Source: Phallusia fumigata (Eukaryota > Chordata > Ascidiacea > Phlebobranchia > Ascidiidae). Taken from it: 20,996 bases of DNA. How positions within the stretch are numbered: position 1 is the stretch's first letter; each line of letters starts with the position of its first letter. The DNA lies in the NCBI GenBank assembly GCA_008931825.1, contig QXVZ01007932.1:1-20996 (forward strand), written 5' to 3'. The position numbers and the translations under genes were made by a program. A model generated the notes under the pieces. That model did not search any database. It saw only the letters and a list, made by a program, of their open reading frames with translations, and had not been told where the DNA came from. Positions 1 to 7,088 of this stretch are shown one piece after another.

Positions 1-696
1 CGTAAGATTTTTGTGATTGTTAAACAAGGTGCTCGCCCCTACGAGCATAAAGTGGATCTGTTTAATACACGAGTTTAGGTTAAACAAGGGTTTTTGTTTA
101 TTGGTGTATGAGGTTTAAGTTTAGTATTGGTTTAACAAACTAACCATTACAAGTCAGTTTACCGACTTGTCGGTTCGGCATTTAAAACCATACATGTCTA
201 TACGAAAAGGCAAAATATTTTTGGGCCGAACATATTTTGTTAATTTTGTTAGTTCTTTGCCAGATCAGGTTTAATAAGTCAAGTTCAAGTCCGATTTCTT
301 TTCTGGTAACTTGAACACTTAACCAATGATCCCCAAACTTTTTTTAGTTGAAAAAAATATCAAGCCATTAGAATCGGATTCAATAGCGTATAGCCAGTCA
401 AAACTGGAGGGGGGCAAACAATCCAAAATATTTTTTTCCGGGGGAAGCCTACCTTAATGTACAATCTGATTTTGAGGGGCCGGACTCATACCCCTTGTCA
501 CTCTATTTATGTGAATCATATGCTACTCAGCTTCTGTGTAAAACATCGACTAATACCCCGGTAGGGAAATTCATCACTTTAAATTCATGATAAAAATATT
601 TTCTATATTTCGTACTCCCATTTGTTTTTCTTCTGTTACGACATAACCGTTAGGAAACGAACCTATACGTATTTTTCAAAACATAACTGATCATAC
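1..696. other. Non-coding, probably intron of the lectin-domain gene
   Basis: AT-rich sequence with no convincing exon in either strand. The second half of the C-type lectin domain should follow on the minus strand but was not found, so it probably lies beyond position 1. Confidence 0.5.
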
Positions 697-814
697 CTTC
701 GAGTTGCAGAATGTCTTATTGCAACAGCGACAAGGTCACCATCGATTGACTGGCAGAAAGCCCTTGAGTCATTCCAGTTGCGCGGGATGGTCACAACGTG
801 ATGGTTAAGAACAA
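697..814 (-). CDS. C-type lectin-like domain, N-terminal exon (partial domain)
   Basis: Acceptor TTTTCAAAAG|TT (phase 1) and donor ACTCGAAG|GTATGA (phase 2), 118 nt. Encodes VVTIPRNWNDSRAFCQSIDG and DLVAVAIRHSATR. W-x-x-[AS]-x-x-x-C followed by G-x-L-V-x-V is the first half of the CTLD fold. The acceptor is poor, and I find no exon for the second half in 1-690, so this rests on the pattern alone. Confidence 0.55.
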
Positions 815-3636
815 CTTTTGAAAACCAGAATGTCAAAATTTCGTCAAAATTAAGTCAAAATTACTAGAAAACAAATTGAGTTACTCTTCCGGACAGATGT
901 CAAGGAAATTAATTTATGTTTTGACCGGAAAGCTTAACAAAAACTTGAGTTAAGTCAAATTGATTTCGTTTGAAATTAGGTAGAAAAACGTATCGCCTTG
1001 AATCAGTTCGAATAGCTTTGTTCTAAAGTCTAAACATAAGCTACATTATGCCCTACAACAGTGTTTCTCAATCGTTTTTCTATGTGCCTGACGCTTTTGG
1101 AAAACGAAACTATTGTTTGAATTAGGAACCACAACTGTACAAAGTGAGTCAAATTAAAGTGAGTCTAAACATAGACTTTAGTTAGCATAAACTTAAATCA
1201 TGACATGTGTTTTTCCTACTTGTTTCACAGTCATTTCCTGAGTACCAAATGAAGCAGTTACAAGTGTAACTAGTTTGGTTGCCGCTGCATGTTCCGCCGT
1301 TTTGACAAATCCCAGGATTTTGTTCACAGATAGTTGGCCCTAAAGCATAAACCGGTATTTGTATGTTATAGTTTTAAGGTTTTATTGAATGTGGTATATA
1401 TGAGCACAGAAAAAAATGAGTTCAAATGACAACAAAGGCCCACGTTGCATTCGACATATAGCTAGAGTAAGTGCGCACTGACTGATTTTTGCAAGTTTTG
1501 ATTAAAGCTTTGGCTGTGTGGTGAGTAATCAATGACAATGTTTTTTAATCGCTGCGTTTGAGTCACTATACACACTAAAAAACGAGAAATACAAACATGA
1601 TAAAATATGCCTCTGCAGTGATGCAATAAAGAACTATATAGTGCATTTTACCATGATTCACCCACTGTGTCCTGATTTTAAAAAAACTTTCATACTCAGG
1701 TGATGCGCAGCTATATCCGGATTGGTGATTATTTTGTGCCATTGTGTCAATGCGTGTTTTGTCACCGAGCAAACAACCCATTTCAGCAATTAGTCCCAAA
1801 CATTTGCCCAACGTAACTGACCTGGGACGTGAAACGCGGGATGTGGTTTGCAAGGATTCGCATCGTCTTCACCCGAAAACGTTTTGACAGTTGTTTCGCC
1901 TCCAGCAGCTGTAGTTGAATACGAAAAACGTACAATCACGGATCATTTTGGGCTTGGAATGTGGAAAATGTGGCCAGAGTTTTCAATAACAATGCTATGA
2001 TCAAAAGTGGTACAAACATGCGCCAATTTGAATGAAGTTGACTAGTGTATCAAAATTCTCCCACATGGTTAATTGTAGGCTTAGTATAATTTAAAAAATG
2101 GGACAGTAGTAAATACGTTCCTTTTGTTCTTCTTTTTATCTTTTTTTAGTATGGGAACATTCCTTAAAAACGGTTCGTAATGTTTTTTTGTCATTATAAA
2201 CAGCTCATTTTTTTTTGATTCAACTAAATTTAATTAATCCATGATAGTAAACAATGATAAATCCATTATGAGCGATTCAAAAAAACAAGTGCATAGCACA
2301 CCAATTTACAAATTTTTTATACCTGTTAACTTTCCAGTTTCAATTCCCGCTGCACATATCGAGCTATTCACATAAAACAAGTTTTGTCCGCAAGGGTACG
2401 TGTCGCCTTGACAACCAGCCGGACAGCTGACTTTAGTGTTTTCATTTTGGGCGTCTCCAGTCGTTGAACAACTCACTTAAAAAGTAATGATAGAAATAGG
2501 TAAAAAAAGAGGAAAGAGTGTTAGTCGTATGAGTAGCTATGCAAACTTAACCTAAAAGTGGTAGTTCGGTAGAACGGTTTATCTGACAAGGTGGTATTTC
2601 AACCCTGACAAGTTAATTACATTAGGTATTTTCGAAGCGATCATATCGCAAATCATAGTAAAAATTACGTAAGCACAAAATATGTAGTGTGCTCATGTAA
2701 CTCGATAAGCAAGACCTTTTCAAACATTCATAAATTCTTTACGCATATTAACAAAGTGCCAACACTGACAAAGTGAATGTGCACACCTTTCGCAGAGCTT
2801 GTGCTGTTTTAAGAAACAATATTCCCTTACTTGTGAAAGAATACGATTTTTCCCGTACGTTGTGGCAAGGTTGAACGGGTTGGTGCTGATCAGTATGTCG
2901 ATACACAACTTCACAGGAGTAATAAATAGTATCGTAAATCGTAATTGGTCCACCGGACTCTGTTCAAAAAAGCAAACAAATAAACGTTTGCAGTCGCATG
3001 TAAATCTGTGGCGCAAATGAACTATAGCTAGTTTAGTTTTGCACACGAAGGTAATTAAAAAAATATAGATTCCAACAACTTACCGTTAAGTCTTCCCTGA
3101 GCAACTGCGACAGGACATATTGGGTCGTTCAAGTCAGGAAAACTTGTACACGTATTCAATTCTAATTCATTGCAGCCAGGTGGGCACACAACGTTTGTGA
3201 TGGAATACTGAAGCTCTGAAAACGTTGTGTTGCAAGTAGCTAGAAAGGCGAACAACGTTAATTATGTCCTATTGAAAAAACTATTACTTAAGCGTTGATA
3301 CACTGACATTATTTAGAATTGCGAACAAACACCTACTTGTACACTTACCATCTTTCTAAATTAAACAATAAATAAACATCTTCGTTCCAACGGTGTCTGC
3401 AAACCATTAACTCATATATAGTTCTTAATTACTGTTAGCATAACTTCAATCTTTTTGTACGTAAGTGGTTCAATTTGCTAGTAGAGCACGATGCACATAA
3501 ATTAAACTTTACACAGTAGTCTTTGTGACACATTGAAAGTCAGTCAACAGCAAACTTTCTATGCTTTTTATAACCTCTTACCTGTTAAAGCCGATGCAGA
3601 TGCAATCATGCAAAAGTGCAGAATCAACAACAGCAT
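697..3636 (-). CDS. Secreted LCCL-LCCL-EGF-CTLD modular protein, 3' end outside window
   Basis: Minus-strand gene assembled from exons 3582-3636 (signal peptide), 3084-3239 (LCCL-like), 2323-2475 (LCCL), possibly 1652-1816 (unidentified), 1220-1339 (EGF-like) and 697-814 (start of a C-type lectin-like domain). All junctions except the last donor are phase 1, the classic arrangement of shuffled extracellular modules. Joined codons read sensibly (GKLTGPTICEQNPG, and RLNVSCS between the LCCL exons). LCCL, EGF and CTLD modules together occur in secreted pattern-recognition proteins such as horseshoe crab factor C, so an innate-immunity or extracellular-binding role is possible; this is inference. 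The rest of the CTLD and anything after it are beyond the left edge. I do not recognise a specific orthologue. Confidence 0.75.
1059..1134. mobile_element. Short hAT-like MITE remnant
   Basis: Begins CAGTGTTTCTCAATCGTTT and ends TTAGGAACCACAA, imperfect inverted ends of the CAGTGGTTCTCAA type. The flanking 8-mers CCCTACAA and CTGTACAA match at 6 of 8 positions. At 76 bp it can encode nothing. Confidence 0.4.
1220..1339 (-). CDS. EGF-like domain exon
   Basis: Acceptor TATGCTTTAG|GG and donor GAAACAA|GTAGGA, phase 1 in and out, exactly 40 codons. Encodes CEQNPGICQNGGTCSGN then TSYTCNCFIWYSGNDC. Six cysteines with NGGTC, CxC and GxxC spacing define an EGF-like module. No calcium-binding D-x-[DN] start is visible. 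Confidence 0.85.
1652..1816 (-). CDS. Possible additional exon of the same gene, domain unidentified
   Basis: Open stretch with acceptor CCCAGGTCAG|TT and donor CATG|GTAAAA, phase 1 in and out, exactly 55 codons, so it can be included or skipped without a frame change. It contains three cysteines (GKCLGLIAEMGC, GYSCASP) and a Trp near the end. The pattern recalls half of a sushi domain but lacks the fourth Cys. It may be a chance ORF. Confidence 0.35.
2323..2475 (-). CDS. LCCL domain exon 2
   Basis: Acceptor CTTTTTAAG|TG and donor TTAACAG|GTATAA, phase 1 in and out, 51 codons. Encodes TKVSCPAGCQGDTYPCGQNL and FYVNSSICAAGIETGKLTG. CPAGC, the Tyr/Gly-containing middle and SSICAAGIETGKLTG are a clear LCCL signature, and the six-residue end is shared with the first LCCL-like exon. 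The acceptor lacks a strong CAG. Confidence 0.78.
3084..3239 (-). CDS. LCCL-like domain exon 1
   Basis: Acceptor CGCCTTTCTAG|CT and donor CTTAACG|GTAAGT, phase 1 in and out, 52 codons. Encodes ATCNTTFSELQYSITNVVCP, PGCNELELNTC and DPICPVAVAQGRLN. The CPPGC start and the ICPVAVAQGRLNG end match the LCCL pattern (CPxGC ... xICxAAxxxGxxxG), although the middle lacks the usual GTxxYxxxS. Confidence 0.7.
3582..3636 (-). CDS. Signal-peptide exon of the LCCL/EGF/CTLD gene
   Basis: ATG at 3636 opens MLLLILHFCMIASASALT and ends at TTAACAG|GTAAGAGG, phase 1. The hydrophobic core followed by small residues (ASASA) is a textbook signal peptide with cleavage near ASA|LT. The start is chosen because it is the only Met before the hydrophobic run and the donor is strong. 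About 55 nt of coding sequence. Confidence 0.75.
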
Positions 3637-4639
3637 AGTTTAAAATATAACGTCTCAACGTTGCGCAGTTATTTGTGACTTGCTGATTGTGTTGGTGAAA
3701 TAGACGGTTTCTTTCACCAAGCGAAGTAAACTCAAATCAATTCAATATGCTTGGTCATGTGTTGGTCTGTGAATCCGGCTGACTTAAAGGAATAGTTTTT
3801 CAAATAGTTTCCTAGTTTTCCTGTGATCAAAGTAACTTAAATCAGGCAGTCACTACAGACTCTCCTTGAGATTATTTGGCTTTGTTCTTATTGCAGACTG
3901 GGCTTTATCTCTGTTTTGGAGTACATTATAGTGTGTTTGCATCTCTACATGCAACATCTTAAATTGATCTGATGTGTTTTGAATTCCTTAACTTATTTAA
4001 CCATCAACATGGGTCAAACCCCTAAGTATCCTAATAATTCACATGAAAAAATACATTTTCTGCTTTGCTTCGGGGCACAGTCCGAAAAATCGAAAAATTA
4101 AATACACTAGCCTTCAGTTATAATTTCAGCCTTGTTGACTGGAAATGGTTGACAGGCCGACTTTTTCGGTATAACGCCTCTTGCAGTCCTGGCGTACTAT
4201 GCTCTAATTTCTGGTGATACCTTTCTGTTTTTGCGCTGTTTATGTGCCTTTCAAGCTTAAAAGCAAACTGAAAATATCAGCACAAGTTTTCAGTTTTATT
4301 TTTTTACAAATTAGGTCAGGCTATTAGTAATTACACTAAATCGGTCCGGAAATGTAAAACTAATACAACCTGACCGAAAAAAATGTCTATGAGTCATGTT
4401 GAATTTTTTGTTTTTTCAGAGTTTAGACTCCAGCGTTAGTAGGCAGTGGGTTTAAGCGTCTAAGCTTGTGGCTTCAATCGACCCATGTTCTTTTAAAATT
4501 CAGCTGTTGTAAAAATCAGGTTTGTCAAGATGCTCCATCGCTTGGGTGCGTTTGCGTTATTACACATGATTGCAAACGAAACAATTTTGAACCGTTAGGT
4601 TGCAAAAAGAGATCATAAACAAATAAATAATATCTAGGA
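3637..4639. other. Intergenic, upstream of the LCCL/EGF/CTLD gene
   Basis: No supported exon on either strand. The sequence just upstream of the ATG (minus strand TTATATTTTAAACT) is AT-rich, but no clear TATA box or trans-splice acceptor decides the transcription start. The promoter of the secreted-protein gene should be here. Confidence 0.5.
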
Positions 4640-4845
4640 CAGTGGGGCCCGACCGGGATAAATTCCTCCTCAGAAAAAGATTTCTACATCATAGTTAAGC
4701 TATTCATGGTAATTTCCTTATACGTAGACTAGAGGTTCCAAACCTTTTATTATTATTTTAAATCACTGTTTGTCAAGTAGGGGAAGAATGAAAAGTTCCA
4801 AACTAAGCAAAGGGGCACTGCGCTAAAAAAGTTTGGGAACCACAA
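4640..4845. mobile_element. hAT-like MITE, family A copy 1 (206 bp)
   Basis: Starts CAGTGGGGCCCGACC and ends AAGTTTGGGAACCACAA. Flanking 8-mers ATCTAGGA and AGCTAGTA match at 6 of 8 positions, the hAT target-duplication length. It shares ATAGTTAAGCTATTCATG and the GAAAAGTTCCAAA..TAAGCAAA block with the element at 10562. No ORF. Confidence 0.6.
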
Positions 4846-4861
4846 AGCTAGTAGAAATATT

Positions 4862-4873
4862 TATCGCAACCTT
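4862..4873. repeat. SINE target-site duplication, left
   Basis: TATCGCAACCTT, identical to 5013-5024 on the other side of the SINE. Confidence 0.75.
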
Positions 4874-5012
4874 GTATTTTTTTTTATTTTTTCTATTTTA
4901 TTTTTTTTCACGGGGTTCGAACCCGGGACGATTCCGAGGATGAATCCCGATCGGTTTTTTATTTCTGTATATTGGTCGAGCGCCTCAGCCCATTTGACCA
5001 AGCGCTCGCCCC
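4874..5012 (-). mobile_element. tRNA-derived SINE, minus orientation, with 12-bp target duplication
   Basis: Read on the minus strand, the element starts GGGGCGAGCGCTTGG, has a tRNA D-arm-like GGCTGAGGCGCTCGACC, then an intact Pol III B box GGTTCGAACCC, then an A-rich tail of A runs with TAAAATAG. The 12-mer TATCGCAACCTT flanks it exactly at 4862-4873 and 5013-5024. A tail, B box and direct repeats identify a retroposed tRNA-derived SINE. It is not a working tRNA, since no 3' acceptor strand follows the T arm. Confidence 0.75.
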
Positions 5013-5024
5013 TATCGCAACCTT
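5013..5024. repeat. SINE target-site duplication, right
   Basis: TATCGCAACCTT, identical to 4862-4873. Confidence 0.75.
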
Positions 5025-5249
5025 ATAGTTAATTTTTTTCGTTTACGGTTTATTATCGCACTCTGGCGGGTAAAAATGATTTTGTTTGCAATTCTCTAAT
5101 GTAACCAGCGGTAAATTTGCTTGTTTACAGCCATATACAAGCTTTTTTCGTTTGTTAACAGTCCTCTCAATCATAAATTGGGGGGAATGTTTAGACGACC
5201 GTCCTAAATCGCATACGAGAGTTTCTTCTACTTTGTAAACGCTCTTCCA

Positions 5250-5377
5250 TCGCACCCTAGCGGTTCAACTGTTTTTGGACCTCTGTCGCACCCTCGTGGT
5301 TGAAAACATTTTTGTGATTATAGGTCCTTTATCACACCCTAGCCATTAAATTGGTCCTCGATCGCACCCTAGTGGGT
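5250..5377. repeat. Degenerate tandem array of TCGCACCCTAGYGGTT
   Basis: Four units start at 5250, 5286, 5332 and 5362 (spacing 36, 46, 30), each containing TCGCACCCTAG or a one- to two-base variant. Three of them are preceded by a GGWCCT-type block. A more distant related copy lies at 5056-5070. No open frame spans it. Confidence 0.65.
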
Positions 5378-6377
5378 AGCAATGCTTTATTTGAATTGAG
5401 AATTGTTACCGAAACAAAATAGTTCAACCTTATGTTAACAAATGCAAAAAAACTAGAAAAGCATCTCGGAGTCCTCAAATCAAAACGCGCCACTGATTCG
5501 GATTTACGGATTTTATTTGCTCGCACGGCGACAGGCAACAGAACGATTGTCGTGCGCCCAATGAAAAACCAAGCAACCGCAAAAAAACACAAAAACAACA
5601 TCATCATCGCACGAGACACCCAAGTGCACATTCGAGAACCGAGGACAAGGCAACGGCAGGAGAACGAAAAAAACGAACACATTTTTAAAGCCGACAGCGA
5701 ATGATAAAGGTGTTGGCAGTGACAGGTCTGGAACATTGGATAATGAACAAAGGAAAACACATGGACGATACGTAAACGACCTGGAACATTAGTACATTAC
5801 GTACTTCGCCTTTGCAAGTCTTGCTGGTTCAAAAAACGACGATCATGTTAATACCTTTCCGAAGTGCTCTGGTTTTAGTGATTTGCAGTGAAGTACCGAT
5901 ACATATTGGAGTTGATGCAAAGTAACACTTACTAACATGCAACAATTTGAAGTTGAGTTGAAAATAAATTGTAAATTCTGGAGATGTAAATAAAATACAA
6001 GTTTTGAAATACTGACGCAAATTGCCTCATTTTCAAGTAGTTTTTGCATCCCAATTTATATAGTGGTCATCACCTTATCCCAGCTAAAACAAGTAACCGA
6101 TTTGTGTTCTAGACCGCTTTTTACAACACAGATTGTCAGTTTCTATTTCAATAAGTCATTTACGTCAGAATTTCAGTTTTAAGTGCGTTGGAGATTTGGT
6201 GGGCGTCTTCTGTTTTAAGCTTTATGTTCTTTTAGTGAAACCAACGTAAAAATAGCTTGCAATATCGCTTTACGCAATGAAATACGCGAAAACAAAAACT
6301 GTGGACATGGGGACAGCCTGTGCGGTAAATCAAACCAGGCCCAAAGATCTAAACCCAATTTTCGCAATAAAATCACG
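5378..6377. other. Intergenic, no supported gene
   Basis: AT-rich. A 90-codon plus-strand frame at 5432-5704 and overlapping minus-strand frames are open, but they show no domain, no splice logic and no recognisable similarity. I see no repeat with clear ends. Confidence 0.5.
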
Positions 6378-6590
6378 TTAAACGAATATTTCGACTGGAA
6401 CATAAAGCACTGCACGTAAAACAAACACAAAAGTCCAAGCACCACCCACCATAACAATAATAAAACAGAGTAAAACGAATGAAACATGAAACAAATAAGG
6501 CAGTGGAACCAGCCACAAAATTCCATACAAGTGTTCGCCAACAAGAGCATTGGATTTGATACCACCGAAAAACTTGAGAAAGGCAGACAT
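6378..6590 (-). CDS. Candidate small two-pass membrane protein, 70 residues
   Basis: ATG in a good context (TCAAAATGTC) opens MSAFLKFFGGIKSNALVGEH. Two hydrophobic segments follow, around residues 22-45 and 46-68. It lies about 300 bp downstream of the PGC-1 poly(A) signal on the same strand, with GACTATATTGTG about 60 bp upstream. I do not recognise a family. Thymine-rich DNA often yields hydrophobic chance ORFs, two other frames are open here too, and no canonical poly(A) signal follows closely. Confidence 0.22.
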   Translation of the reverse strand: MSAFLKFFGGIKSNALVGEHLYGILWLVPLPYLFHVSFVLLCFIIVMVGGAWTFVFVLRAVLYVPVEIFV

Positions 6591-6883
6591 TTTGACGGAT
6601 ATTAGGTAGTTGGCCGACCGAGTTATTTTGACAAAAGCACAATATAGTCTTTTATTAAAACAGATACTTTAGCCAGCTGCAGTTACCGTTTCGGGGAAAC
6701 ATTTGTGTTAGCATTTGCACTGTATCATACACCTTATACTGATGTTTAAAATACCCCAGTTAGATCACGTCGAAATGTCTGTCATAATAAGGACATAGCT
6801 GTATATCTGCAGAAAGTACACAATATAATGCGGTACCCTATAATGTGTATAAATAAACCTTCCACAGCGGTCGCTTTAAACCC

Positions 6884-6889
6884 TTTATT
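6884..6889 (-). terminator. Poly(A) signal AATAAA for the PGC-1 gene
   Basis: AATAAA on the minus strand about 120 nt downstream of the PGC-1 stop codon. This implies a short 3' UTR ending near 6860. It is the first canonical signal after the stop. Confidence 0.6.
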
Positions 6890-7008
6890 TGTCCAAAATT
6901 GGTTTCAGTAATTGGAAACCAGGGTAGTTGCCTGTTTGAAATCAAGTGTGCAAATATTTCTGCCGCATGACAAAGTTGACATGTATGGTGTGTAAGCAAT
7001 TTTTCTGG

Positions 7009-7088
7009 TCACCGCCGCATTGCCTTTTTAAGTAAAGTGTCGAAGTCGTCCTCGTCTGCCCTCTGCTGGTTGCTCTCTGGTGCCTCAT
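7009..7088 (-). CDS. PPARGC1: PGC-1 exon 13: C-terminal DDFDTLL tail and stop
   Basis: Acceptor TTTTTGTCCAG|AT, entered in phase 1, completes Asp of YADLD. It then encodes EAPESNQQRADEDDFDTLLK and KAMRR, ending in TGA (7009-7011). The ending matches the LDFDSLLKEAQRSLRR tail of vertebrate PGC-1, which makes this the true C terminus. It is present once, because the second contig starts in the intron just upstream of it. Confidence 0.92.

Noticed and set aside
2720-3046. 108-codon minus-strand ORF rich in Cys near its end
   Set aside because: Lies wholly in the intron between the two LCCL exons, has no suitable splice sites, and the Cys pattern fits no domain.
3349-3355. Seven-nt microexon AAAGATG before a perfect GTAAGT donor in intron 1 of the secreted-protein gene
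   Set aside because: Seven nt would break the phase-1 frame between the signal peptide and LCCL exons; a longer exon with the same donor meets a TAG.
4900-5012. Functional tRNA gene
   Set aside because: B box and D-arm-like part are present, but there is no 3' acceptor strand and the anticodon region is replaced by AT-rich sequence; A tail and target duplication show a SINE.
5432-5704. 90-codon plus-strand ORF and the 142-codon minus-strand ORF over it
   Set aside because: Both strands are open by chance in a compositionally biased stretch; no domain, no known family, no exon signals.
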